Part shown: positions 25,247 to 33,263 of the stretch, one piece after another
Layout of the letters: each line of letters begins with the position of its first letter
Numbering within the stretch: position 1 is the stretch's first letter
The notes under the pieces: model-generated
Databases searched by the model: none
What the model was told of the DNA's origin: nothing
Seen by the model: the letters and a program-made list of their open reading frames with translations, nothing else
Origin: Chitinophaga sp. YR627
Lineage (GTDB): Bacteria > Bacteroidota > Bacteroidia > Chitinophagales > Chitinophagaceae
Direction: 5' to 3'
DNA: 64,000 bases
Assembly: GCF_900114995.1 (NCBI RefSeq)
Contig: NZ_FOUX01000003.1
Location: 1,154,358-1,218,357, forward strand
Translations under genes and position numbers: made by a program

Positions 25247-26251
25247 ATGTCGACCTATAAAAAAGTAGAAGGCCAGATACGAATCGTTTTTCTGGGCTGC
25301 GGGGCAATAGCTGCTAAACATGCCAGAAGGCTCCACGGTTTGCTCCACGGTTTTGCAGGTATAGAGCTGTATTTTGCCAGCCGTACCGAAAGCAAGGCCA
25401 GGGAATATGCTGATAAATACAAGGGCAAGGGTTTTTTTTCTTCATATACGGCGGCCATCCAATCGCCAGTTGTATCCGTAGTCTTCATTTGTACTCCACC
25501 GGATAGCCACCTGGCATTATCCATAGAAGCAATGACTGCAGGTAAACATGTGATATGTGAAAAACCATCGTTTTTCCGTTCAACAGATTTTGATATCATT
25601 GATAAGCTTCGCCAGGAAAAAGGAGTTCAGCTGTTTGTCGCCGAAAACTATTTTTATAAACCGGCGCTAAGAAAGCTGCGTGAAGTTTTGGCTATGAATC
25701 TGATAGGTGATATTAAGTTCCTTTTCTTTAATGCCACAAAAAGCCAGAAAATAACAGATTGGCGTGCCGATGTTGATACAGCAGGAGGGGCTTTATTCGA
25801 GGGAGGTATTCACTGGATCAACTATATATCAAACCTGGGTTTAACCGTAGCATCTGTAACGGGGTTTCTGCCGTCAAATACCGGTAAGCCCGAACGCAGT
25901 ATGCAGGTGGTGGCTAAATATGCAGAAGGACCTATTGGCACATTGCTTTATTCATGGGAAGTAAATGCCTTGTTCAAAGGCTTACGCAATTCCCGTATTT
26001 TCGGTAGTAAAGGGTCTGTAAAATTTGAATCTAACGGTTTATACATATTTGTCCGCGGTGAAAAATGGAAGCTGATATTCCCTGGTATTGCAGATATCGG
26101 TGGGGCAAACGCCATGCTTATCGATTTTATAAATGCCCTGCGAACCGGTGAAGATGCTGCTTTTAGTCTGCAAATGGCGAGACGCGATGTTGCGCTAATT
26201 GAGCAGGCTTATCAAACGAGCGGCATATTACTACCAGACAATTGCAAATAA
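25247..26251 (+). CDS. Gfo/Idh/MocA family oxidoreductase
   Basis: 334 residues. N-terminal Rossmann fold (IRIVFLGCGAIAAKHARRL near 12-30), the family EKP motif in VICEKPSFF near 106, and a C-terminal domain with GGALFEGGIHWINY near 180-193, where the His is a likely catalytic residue. Members use NAD(P) on sugars, inositols and related compounds. Starts 6 bases after the GMC oxidoreductase stop; the pair probably handles one carbohydrate or glycolipid substrate (inference). Confidence 0.9.
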   Translation: MSTYKKVEGQIRIVFLGCGAIAAKHARRLHGLLHGFAGIELYFASRTESKAREYADKYKGKGFFSSYTAAIQSPVVSVVFICTPPDSHLALSIEAMTAGKHVICEKPSFFRSTDFDIIDKLRQEKGVQLFVAENYFYKPALRKLREVLAMNLIGDIKFLFFNATKSQKITDWRADVDTAGGALFEGGIHWINYISNLGLTVASVTGFLPSNTGKPERSMQVVAKYAEGPIGTLLYSWEVNALFKGLRNSRIFGSKGSVKFESNGLYIFVRGEKWKLIFPGIADIGGANAMLIDFINALRTGEDAAFSLQMARRDVALIEQAYQTSGILLPDNCK

Positions 26252-26293
26252 GCATGCTGTTAACAACCCAGGAGAGGCGAATAATACTTATTA

Positions 26294-27412
26294 TTATCCA
26301 TGATTGCTATCGTGAATTTTTAGGGTATGGGTTTTAAGTAGATTCAATACTACAAATGCGCCTATCAGTGCAGGGAAAAAGAGCAGAAAGGATCGCTGTA
26401 ATAATGTAAAGACCGGCAATATAGAAGTAGGGACAATCTGCGAAAACAAGACTGCAATACCAGCTTCGGCAAATCCACTCCCGCCAGGGCTTGGTGCGAA
26501 ATAGATCATAAACTGGATAAGGATCTGAATGCTGATAACCTGTAAAATATCGGCATGAATACCCAGACCCAGTAATATGACATACTGCATGCAATATTTA
26601 TTTAGATAAAGCAGGGTGGTCATCAACAGACTCAAAGGAAACAGCAGGGGATGATGCTGTAATAATTTTTTACAAATTTGTTGGTAATTAAGAATGTTAG
26701 TATAAGATGTGTTGGCCCATTTTGTTACGCGATCTTTCTTTGCAGGCCAGATCCGGCTATACATCGCGGTGATTTTAAGCAAAGCGGATCCAATCCATAG
26801 CGGCTTCCAGAAAGCAAGCATGAAAACAACCCCAAAAGTGAAAAATACCGAGAAGCCATATTTGAGTAAAATCGTTATAAGGCCGCTTTCCAGCTGATTA
26901 TTCATTGCCCATGTAGCTAATAAGCCTGCCAGCGGCATAAAGAGCAGTGTGGCTCCCATGTTAATCAGACTGACAATAAATCCATCCAGTACTTTCACGC
27001 CATAGCGGTTGTATACATATAACTGACCAGGGCCTGCACCACTATGAAATGGCGTTATTGCACCCATAAACATATTAGCAACATTGGACTTAAAGCTTAC
27101 CCAGTGTGATACGCCCGGTGTAAGTTTTTGTATAAAAATATGGTTACGCCAGCTGCCCAGCATCAGGTCAATAAAGACCATCCCGAAGCACAATAGGATA
27201 TATTTGAATTTAATGCTGCTGAGCGCTATGATGGTATCACCGGTATGTGAATAAAAAAATACAACAGCTCCTGATGCTATGGTTAACAGGCCGAGCCACA
27301 TAGCTCCTTTAAGGATCACGCTTTTATTAAAAAGCTGTTTATTTGAGTTTTCAGTTGCTGTTGGTGCCTGAGTTCTTGTTGCTGCTATCTCAACTTTTTC
27401 TTCTAACAACAT
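26294..27412 (-). CDS. Lysylphosphatidylglycerol synthase TM-like (UPF0104) membrane protein
   Basis: 372 residues with seven or eight membrane segments. Signature regions of the UPF0104/LPG-synthase flippase domain are present: SFKSNVANMFMGAITPFHSGAGPGQ near 105-129 and FAPSPGGSGFAEAGIAVLFS near 308-327. There is no lysyl-transferase domain, so lysyl-PG synthesis is not expected; such stand-alone proteins are thought to move or modify lipid-linked compounds. It converges on the GMC/Gfo-Idh pair and has its own copy of the 78-bp element upstream, which suggests shared control. Confidence 0.85.
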   Translation of the reverse strand: MLLEEKVEIAATRTQAPTATENSNKQLFNKSVILKGAMWLGLLTIASGAVVFFYSHTGDTIIALSSIKFKYILLCFGMVFIDLMLGSWRNHIFIQKLTPGVSHWVSFKSNVANMFMGAITPFHSGAGPGQLYVYNRYGVKVLDGFIVSLINMGATLLFMPLAGLLATWAMNNQLESGLITILLKYGFSVFFTFGVVFMLAFWKPLWIGSALLKITAMYSRIWPAKKDRVTKWANTSYTNILNYQQICKKLLQHHPLLFPLSLLMTTLLYLNKYCMQYVILLGLGIHADILQVISIQILIQFMIYFAPSPGGSGFAEAGIAVLFSQIVPTSILPVFTLLQRSFLLFFPALIGAFVVLNLLKTHTLKIHDSNHG

Positions 27413-27469
27413 ATATGTCTTAGTTTATTCAGCCATTGGGATGGCCCGGGAAATAATTGCTCTTTGTGA

Positions 27470-27547
27470 TGCAAATAAAGCAGCAGTCATCAGGGTTTGA
27501 AGAGGAAATGAGCGGGAAACGGGCAAATAACCGGCTAAAGCGGGCAT
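27470..27547 (-). repeat. 78-bp regulatory-like element, right copy
   Basis: Inverted copy of 23520-23597 (about 87% identical, no gaps), about 57 bases upstream of the UPF0104 gene and pointing towards it. Confidence 0.85.
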
Positions 27548-27608
27548 AATAAGATCAACGGTCAGCCGCTCTATCGCACAACCGACCTACGCATACCTCA
27601 GAGGAAAA

Positions 27609-27638
27609 ACGGCAACCATACTTTCGTATCGTTGCCGT
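27609..27638 (-). terminator. Terminator of the hydrolase-TPR gene
   Basis: Stem ACGGCAAC / GTTGCCGT with an inner ATAC/GTAT, a C-C mismatch between them and a TTTC loop; on the minus strand a run of T follows. The hydrolase stop is about 70 bases upstream. Confidence 0.7.
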
Positions 27639-27709
27639 CATCTCTGGTACAGGGAAGGTAACAGATGTTAAGCTATTTTATAGTTGATTTTTTAATGGCG
27701 TTCTGTCTA

Positions 27710-29254
27710 TTAATGTAACTGTTTCAATCTTTGTGCGGCATTTGTATTCGCACTATCCAATGACAAAGATGTCTTAAATGCTTTTTTTGCAAGATCGTTT
27801 TGTGACGTAAACATATAAGCTTCACCCAGACTATCAAATAAGTTAGCTGATCCGGGGTATAGCTTTGTAGCAAGTTCAAGTACCCTCACGCCATTTTGGA
27901 TATTCTTACTGTTAAATAATAATTGCAATCCGAGATTATTCAATTGCCATTCCTTTGGTTTAAATGAAGGATGGTGGATGAGCACTGAATCGTAGAGTGC
28001 TGAGAGCCCGGCATACTGCACGCCGGCAGCCATTTTATTAAAATCCTCGAAGTTAAGTGCTTCCTTTTTGGGTGCTTTGTGTCTATAGGAGATCAATCCT
28101 TCAGGTATGCCGTTAGCGGTAGGGCTATTGTTGATAAATGTCAGGGCTTTTTTGTCGCCTTTTAGATAAGCATCCAGGAACTGCAGTGCATAGATGGATA
28201 CCCAACGATAAGAGGTCATGATCTCCCGATCACTTTTGTCCTGTCTTGGATCACGGGATTGAAACAGTACCCCTAATGTACTAAAGTAGCTGTGAGTCAT
28301 GTCATGACACTTAAGGCTGTAGGCTTCACTATAGACCAGGTCATCATAAAAAACAAAAGCATCATTCAGGGAGGCATCCAGTTTATCTTCGGCCAATACT
28401 GAGGCAGGTATATCTTTCTGAGCAAGGTGCAGGAAAGGTACATTTACCCGTTCTATATCAGCATAGGCTGACTTTTTAAGGACAGGATACTGGTAGCGTA
28501 TCGTACCATCGAGGCTAACGATCGCTTTGATAGCAGTGTTTTGCATTTGACTCAGCACATTAGACAATCCTCCAAAACTGAATCCCATTGTAGCTATTTT
28601 TTCTCGGTCGACGAAGGGATATCTCCCACATCTTCCGATCAGGAATTCAATATCCCTTGCCTGGGTCTCCATATCTTTTTCTGTACCTGCTTCCATCTGA
28701 CGTGTTTCTGTGCCGCGACTAGGACTGGATATCACTACATATCCCTGACTGGCCAGGTACTCACAAAGCACAAAGTTCTCAATAGAGGATGCCTGAAAGC
28801 TGGGAGCATAAATAACAACCGGGAATGTTTGCGGAGCAGGGGGGAGGTTGCGGTATGCTTTGCAATTTTCTGTTAAGTGTGATCGATTGTCTGGTGTATT
28901 GGAATAGGAGAACCAGTCTAATATTCTATCGTCCGGTAAGTTTTCCCATTCTTCCTCTTCTTTGAAAATCTGCATGTAGTTGAGTACGTTCATTGGGGAC
29001 TGGTTTGTGGCAGTTCGTTTAGCGGGGTACCATATACTAACTGTTATTGGTCTTGGCATGGATGTATTGTTCCAGTCTCCCATACGCTTATAGGTACGGG
29101 TACTGTCATCAGCTACTTCATGTTTAAAACCTACCGGCCAGAGGCCATAGTTAAGATTGATCATTTTCAGGGAGACCTGTGCATGGGATACCAAACCAAG
29201 AAGAAGAGCTGCTGCAGACAGAAAGATAACACGTGTGTGAATTGTTAGTTTCAT
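27710..29254 (-). CDS. Secreted alpha/beta hydrolase with C-terminal TPR
   Basis: 514 residues from the ATG at 29254. A longer frame reaching 29362 would run into the tRNA-Glu gene and its terminator and is rejected. Sec signal peptide (cleavage near SHA-Q at about 25). The alpha/beta hydrolase domain resembles dienelactone hydrolase/platelet-activating-factor acetylhydrolase-like proteins: PVVIYAPSFQ, nucleophile Ser226 in GFSFGG, with HDMTHSYF near 300 likely supplying the His. A C-terminal TPR pair (about 435-514: LFDSLGEAYMFTSQNDLAKKAF) probably binds another protein. Substrate unknown. Confidence 0.82.
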   Translation of the reverse strand: MKLTIHTRVIFLSAAALLLGLVSHAQVSLKMINLNYGLWPVGFKHEVADDSTRTYKRMGDWNNTSMPRPITVSIWYPAKRTATNQSPMNVLNYMQIFKEEEEWENLPDDRILDWFSYSNTPDNRSHLTENCKAYRNLPPAPQTFPVVIYAPSFQASSIENFVLCEYLASQGYVVISSPSRGTETRQMEAGTEKDMETQARDIEFLIGRCGRYPFVDREKIATMGFSFGGLSNVLSQMQNTAIKAIVSLDGTIRYQYPVLKKSAYADIERVNVPFLHLAQKDIPASVLAEDKLDASLNDAFVFYDDLVYSEAYSLKCHDMTHSYFSTLGVLFQSRDPRQDKSDREIMTSYRWVSIYALQFLDAYLKGDKKALTFINNSPTANGIPEGLISYRHKAPKKEALNFEDFNKMAAGVQYAGLSALYDSVLIHHPSFKPKEWQLNNLGLQLLFNSKNIQNGVRVLELATKLYPGSANLFDSLGEAYMFTSQNDLAKKAFKTSLSLDSANTNAAQRLKQLH

Positions 29255-29302
29255 ACTAACAAAATACGTTTTTACCGGGGTTCTATGTGAGTGAAAACAA
29301 AA

Positions 29303-29326
29303 AAGGCTGCTCGATTGAGCAACCTT
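29303..29326 (-). terminator. Terminator of the tRNA-Glu gene
   Basis: 10-bp stem AAGGTTGCTC / GAGCAGCCTT (one G-T pair) followed by a T tract on the minus strand, 6 bases past the CCA end of the tRNA. Confidence 0.85.
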
Positions 29327-29331
29327 TTCTT

Positions 29332-29406
29332 TGGTACCGCGTACGGGAGTCGAACCCGTCATTCCTCCGTGAAAGGGAGGCGTCTTAGCCGATTGACCAA
29401 CGCGGC
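29332..29406 (-). tRNA. tRNA-Glu (anticodon UUC)
   Basis: Folds as a complete cloverleaf of 75 bases including an encoded CCA. Acceptor GCCGCGT / ACGCGGT, anticodon stem CCTCC / GGAGG around the loop CTTTCAC (anticodon TTC), variable loop AATG, and T arm ACGGG / CCCGT around TTCGACT. The first acceptor pair is G-U by this folding, so the exact 5' end could be one base off. It has its own strong promoter and terminator. Confidence 0.95.
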
Positions 29407-29451
29407 TAATTTTTTAGCCCCTAACACATGATCACCATGTTTAGAGGACTG

Positions 29452-29482
29452 CAAAGGTAAGCGGTATTTTCATATTTCCAAA
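29452..29482 (-). promoter_or_regulatory. Promoter of the tRNA-Glu gene
   Basis: On the minus strand, TTTG at 29479-29482, a 19-base spacer and TACCTTTG at 29452-29459: a full match to the Bacteroidota consensus, about 45 bases before the tRNA. Confidence 0.85.
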
Positions 29483-29508
29483 AAAAAGTTGCTTAACTTA
29501 AATTTATA

Positions 29509-29539
29509 TTGCTTTATCCCGCTATAGCTTGTAAATTCG
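29509..29539 (+). promoter_or_regulatory. Probable promoter of gap
   Basis: TTG at 29509-29511, a 20-base spacer, TAAATTCG at 29532-29539 (one mismatch to TAnnTTTG); about 35 bases would then form the leader before the gap ATG at 29579. Confidence 0.55.
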
Positions 29540-29578
29540 CTACTCAATTTTTTTCAATCTCAACAAACTCAGTGTAAA

Positions 29579-30595
29579 ATGGGAACTACTCTTAAAATCG
29601 GTATTAATGGTTTCGGTCGTATTGGCCGCTTAGTATACCGTCAGATCTACAAGATGCCAGGCATAGACGTGGTAGCTATTAATGACCTTACAAGTCCCGC
29701 TGTATTAGCTCATCTGTTGAAGTACGATTCTGCACAGGGTCGTTTCGATTCAGAAGTTAAGCATTCTGATAACGCCATCACCGTTGACGGTAATGAGGTA
29801 AAAATATACGCACAGAGAGATCCTTCACAAATTCCCTGGAAAGAGCACGGTATTGATGTGGTAATTGAATCTACAGGTTTCTTTGCAGATAAAGATAAAG
29901 CAGCCGCTCACCTGACCGCAGGTGCTAAAAGAGTAGTAATCTCTGCTCCTGCTACAGGCGACCTGAAAACAGTAGTTTTCAACGTAAACCATGATATCCT
30001 GGACGGTAGCGAAACTATCATCTCCTGCGCTTCATGTACTACTAACTGTCTGGCGCCAATGGCGAAAGTACTGGATGATACCTTCGGTATCGAACTGGGT
30101 ACTATGACCACCATCCACGCTTACACCAACGACCAGAACACCCTGGACGCTCCGCATCCAAAAGGTGACCTGCGCCGTGCTCGTGCCGCTGCAGCTAACA
30201 TCGTTCCAAACAGCACCGGTGCTGCTAAAGCAATCGGTCTGGTACTGCCTTCCCTGAAAGGTAAACTGGATGGTAACGCACAGCGTGTTCCAACTATCAC
30301 TGGTTCCCTGACTGAACTGGTTTCCGTTCTGAAGAAGAAAGTAACCGCTGAAGAAATAAACGCTGCAATGAAAGCTGCTGCTAACGAATCTTTCGGTTAT
30401 ACTGAAGATGAAATCGTAAGCACTGACATCGTTGGTATCAACTACGGTTCACTGTATGATGCTACCCAGACGAAAGTTATCACTGTTGGCGATAAACAAC
30501 TGGTGAAAACTGTATCCTGGTACGATAACGAAATGAGCTATGTTTCTCAGCTCGTTCGTACAGTGAAATACTTCGCTGGTCTGATCAACAAATAA
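29579..30595 (+). CDS. gap: Type I glyceraldehyde-3-phosphate dehydrogenase
   Basis: 338 residues, usual family length. NAD-binding GINGFGRIGRL at 8-18, catalytic Cys153 in CASCTTNCLAP and general base His180 in TTIHAYTND. Asp36 in the second strand fits NAD rather than NADP use. It converts glyceraldehyde-3-phosphate to 1,3-bisphosphoglycerate in glycolysis. The gene is followed by pgk on the same strand, separated by a hairpin. Codons look strongly biased (CTG, AAA, GGT), consistent with high expression. Confidence 0.97.
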   Translation: MGTTLKIGINGFGRIGRLVYRQIYKMPGIDVVAINDLTSPAVLAHLLKYDSAQGRFDSEVKHSDNAITVDGNEVKIYAQRDPSQIPWKEHGIDVVIESTGFFADKDKAAAHLTAGAKRVVISAPATGDLKTVVFNVNHDILDGSETIISCASCTTNCLAPMAKVLDDTFGIELGTMTTIHAYTNDQNTLDAPHPKGDLRRARAAAANIVPNSTGAAKAIGLVLPSLKGKLDGNAQRVPTITGSLTELVSVLKKKVTAEEINAAMKAAANESFGYTEDEIVSTDIVGINYGSLYDATQTKVITVGDKQLVKTVSWYDNEMSYVSQLVRTVKYFAGLINK

Positions 30596-30613
30596 GCTAT
30601 AAACGCTATATCT

Positions 30614-30668
30614 GTAAATGGTGAATGGTAAATGGACTCACAGAGACCATTCACTGTTCACCATTTAC
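30614..30668 (+). terminator. Hairpin between gap and pgk
   Basis: 22-base arms with three mismatches or G-U pairs, outer 12 pairs perfect (GTAAATGGTGAA / TTCACCATTTAC), followed by CTTTTATT. It may end or attenuate the gap transcript, so that pgk is expressed separately or at a lower level. Confidence 0.65.
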
Positions 30669-30711
30669 CTTTTATTCTCGGTATACTTCTCCACTTTTAA
30701 ATAATTGCATA

Positions 30712-31908
30712 ATGAGTCAATTCTCCGACTTTAACTTTAGTGGCCATAAAGCTGTGGTGCGCGTAGATTTCAACGTGCCCCTCAATGATAAATTTGAAAT
30801 TACGGATGATACCCGTATGACCGCCGCTGTGCCAACCATCAAAAAAATACTGAAAGATGGCGGTAGCGTAATCCTGATGTCTCATCTGGGCCGCCCGAAA
30901 GATGGTCCTACCGACAAATACTCTCTGAAACACCTGGTATACCACCTGGTAAAATTACTGGATGGAACTACCGTGAAATTCGCGGAAGATTGTATCGGTC
31001 CCGTAGCAGAAACAGCAGCTGCTAACCTGCAGCCAGGAGAAGTGCTCCTGCTCGAAAACCTGCGCTTCCATAAAGAAGAAGAAAAAGGTGATAAAGCATT
31101 TGCTGAAAAATTAGCTAAACTGGGTGACGTATACGTGAACGATGCCTTCGGTACCGCTCACCGTGCACACGCTTCTACAGCGGTGATCGCTGAATTCTAT
31201 GCTGCTGACAAACGTATGTTCGGTCTGCTGATGGAAGCTGAAGTAAGCAATGGTGAAAAAGTACTGAGCGGTTCAGGAACGCCATTTACCGCTATCCTGG
31301 GTGGCGCTAAAGTGAGCGACAAGATCCTGATCATCGAAAACCTGATGGAAAAAGCAAATAACATCATCATCGGTGGTGGTATGGCTTACACTTTCCTGAA
31401 AGCACTCGGTAAAGAGATCGGTAGCTCCCTCTGCGAAAATGATAAACTGGACCTGGCACTCGAACTGCTGGCTAAAGCCAAAGCAAAAGGCGTTCAGCTG
31501 ATCCTGCCTGTTGACTCAGTAGCTGCTGACAAGTTTGCCGCTGATGCCAATACCCAGATCGTTAGCAATGACAATATCCCAGCTGGTTGGATGGGTCTGG
31601 ATATCGGAGAGAAATCCGTTGCCCTGTTCAGCGAAACGATCCAGCAGTCTAAAACCATCCTCTGGAATGGTCCAATGGGCGTTTTTGAAATGAAAGCTTT
31701 CCAGAACGGTACCAAAGCTGTTGCTGATGCTATCGTACTGGCTACTGCACAGGGGGCATTCTCCCTCGTAGGTGGTGGTGACTCCGTAGCTGCAGTAAAC
31801 CAGTTCGGTCTGGCTGAAAAAGTAAGCTACGTATCTACCGGTGGTGGTGCACTGCTGGAATTCTTCGAAGGTAAAACCCTTCCAGGTATCGCTGCTATCA
31901 AAGGCTAA
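30712..31908 (+). CDS. pgk: Phosphoglycerate kinase
   Basis: 398 residues from the ATG at 30712 (MSQFSDFNF); an upstream in-frame extension would run across the hairpin at 30614-30668 and is not used. Family signature KAVVRVDFNVPL near 13-24, SHLGRP near 60, ATP-binding region ending in LVGGGDSVAAVNQFG near 356-370. Makes ATP from 1,3-bisphosphoglycerate, the step after gap. A strong terminator follows. Confidence 0.97.
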   Translation: MSQFSDFNFSGHKAVVRVDFNVPLNDKFEITDDTRMTAAVPTIKKILKDGGSVILMSHLGRPKDGPTDKYSLKHLVYHLVKLLDGTTVKFAEDCIGPVAETAAANLQPGEVLLLENLRFHKEEEKGDKAFAEKLAKLGDVYVNDAFGTAHRAHASTAVIAEFYAADKRMFGLLMEAEVSNGEKVLSGSGTPFTAILGGAKVSDKILIIENLMEKANNIIIGGGMAYTFLKALGKEIGSSLCENDKLDLALELLAKAKAKGVQLILPVDSVAADKFAADANTQIVSNDNIPAGWMGLDIGEKSVALFSETIQQSKTILWNGPMGVFEMKAFQNGTKAVADAIVLATAQGAFSLVGGGDSVAAVNQFGLAEKVSYVSTGGGALLEFFEGKTLPGIAAIKG

Positions 31909-31934
31909 GCGATCCCCGCACACTATATTAAAAG

Positions 31935-31982
31935 ACGCTTGGCGTTGCATACTTCCCGTATGCAGCGTTAAGCGTTTTTTTG
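31935..31982 (+). terminator. Terminator of pgk
   Basis: 18-base stem with three G-U pairs (31935-31952 with 31958-31975), TTCCC loop, then a run of T. Confidence 0.88.
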
Positions 31983-31994
31983 TATCTTGACTGT

Positions 31995-33251
31995 ATGAGT
32001 AAACTGTTTCGCCATCTCTATTTCCAGGTTATTGTAGCTATCTTCCTTGGTATTATCACTGGTGCCCTATTCCCTTCTGCCGCTGCTACCGGTAAAATGA
32101 TGAGCGAGGTTTTTATTAATCTGATCAAAATGCTCATCGCCCCGATCATCTTCCTGACCATCGTACTCGGTATCGCCCGTATGGGAGATATGAAGAAGGT
32201 GGGCCGCGTAGGTGGGAAAGCGCTGTTGTATTTTGAATTAGTGACCACACTCGCTATCGTCATCGGATTGATAGTGGCCAATCTCCTGCAGCCAGGTACA
32301 GGGATGACACCCAGGAACGTAAATGCTGACCAGGTGGCGAAATACCAGGAACAGGCCACCCATTTCAGCTGGTCAGAGTTTCTCATGCATATCGTACCCT
32401 CCAACGTGGTCGATTCCTTTGCCAAAGGTGATATCATTCAGGTACTGGTATTCGCGATCCTCTTCGGTTACGGACTGACTAAAATGAAAAGTTTTGGAGA
32501 CTCCCTGCTGCTGACCTTCGAAAAACTGTCAGAAGTCTTCTTCAACATACTCAGGTTTATCATGAAGCTGGCCCCCATCGGCGCCTTTGGAGGAATGGTC
32601 TTCACCGTTGGTAGTTTCGGACTGAGCGCTTTGTATCCCATGCTGAAACTGATGGGATGCGTCTACCTGACCATGTTCCTGTTCATCTTTGTCATACTGG
32701 GACTGATCGCCTTTAAATATAAATTCAGTCTCTGGAAATACCTGGTGTTCATCCGGAATGAACTCCTGATCGTACTGGGTACTTCTTCCTCAGAATCAGC
32801 ATTGCCGGGTTTAATGGAAAAACTGGAACGCCTCGGATGCGCCAGACAGGTAGTAGGACTCGTCGTACCTGCCGGCTATTCCTTCAACCTGGACGGTACC
32901 AGTATCTATCTTTCTATGGCAATGATATTTCTGGCTCAGGTTTCTAAAGTACCTTTAGATCTCTGGCAGCAGCTGACGATCATTGGCATTTTGATGATTA
33001 CCTCAAAAGGAGCCGCCGGTATTACCGGCAGCGGATTCATCGTACTGACATCCACCCTGACAGCTATAAAAGTGATACCCCTCGAAGGGCTCGGTATCCT
33101 GATAGGAGTGGATCGCTTTATGTCTGAAGCACGTGCCATCACAAACCTTATCGGAAATGGCGTTGCGACGATTGTTATGGCAAAAAGCGAAGATGCATTT
33201 GACATGGAAAAATATATGGCAGCTACCGGTAAGAAGCAAACAACCATTTAA
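31995..33251 (+). CDS. Dicarboxylate/amino acid:cation symporter (DAACS family)
   Basis: 418 residues from the ATG at 31995; the TTG five codons upstream lies at the end of the pgk terminator T run. Eight or more hydrophobic segments plus the DAACS hairpins: serine-rich LGTSSSESALPGLMEKL, GYSFNLDGTSIYLSMAMIFLA and GAAGITGSGFIVLTSTL. These motifs define GltP/DctA-type importers of glutamate, aspartate or C4-dicarboxylates with Na+ or H+. It ends 12 bases before a giant sensor kinase gene, likely the same operon, so the kinase may respond to a related compound. Confidence 0.92.
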   Translation: MSKLFRHLYFQVIVAIFLGIITGALFPSAAATGKMMSEVFINLIKMLIAPIIFLTIVLGIARMGDMKKVGRVGGKALLYFELVTTLAIVIGLIVANLLQPGTGMTPRNVNADQVAKYQEQATHFSWSEFLMHIVPSNVVDSFAKGDIIQVLVFAILFGYGLTKMKSFGDSLLLTFEKLSEVFFNILRFIMKLAPIGAFGGMVFTVGSFGLSALYPMLKLMGCVYLTMFLFIFVILGLIAFKYKFSLWKYLVFIRNELLIVLGTSSSESALPGLMEKLERLGCARQVVGLVVPAGYSFNLDGTSIYLSMAMIFLAQVSKVPLDLWQQLTIIGILMITSKGAAGITGSGFIVLTSTLTAIKVIPLEGLGILIGVDRFMSEARAITNLIGNGVATIVMAKSEDAFDMEKYMAATGKKQTTI

Positions 33252-33263
33252 CGCCTTCACCAC

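Larger units (their letters stand above)
27413..27709. other. Intergenic region with right copy of the paired element and a terminator
   Basis: Holds the 78-bp element at 27470-27547 and the terminator at 27609-27638. Nothing else was recognised. Confidence 0.6.

Noticed and set aside
29255..29362. Upstream extension of the hydrolase-TPR gene
   Set aside because: It would read through the tRNA-Glu 3' end and its terminator; the ATG at 29254 gives a normal signal peptide.
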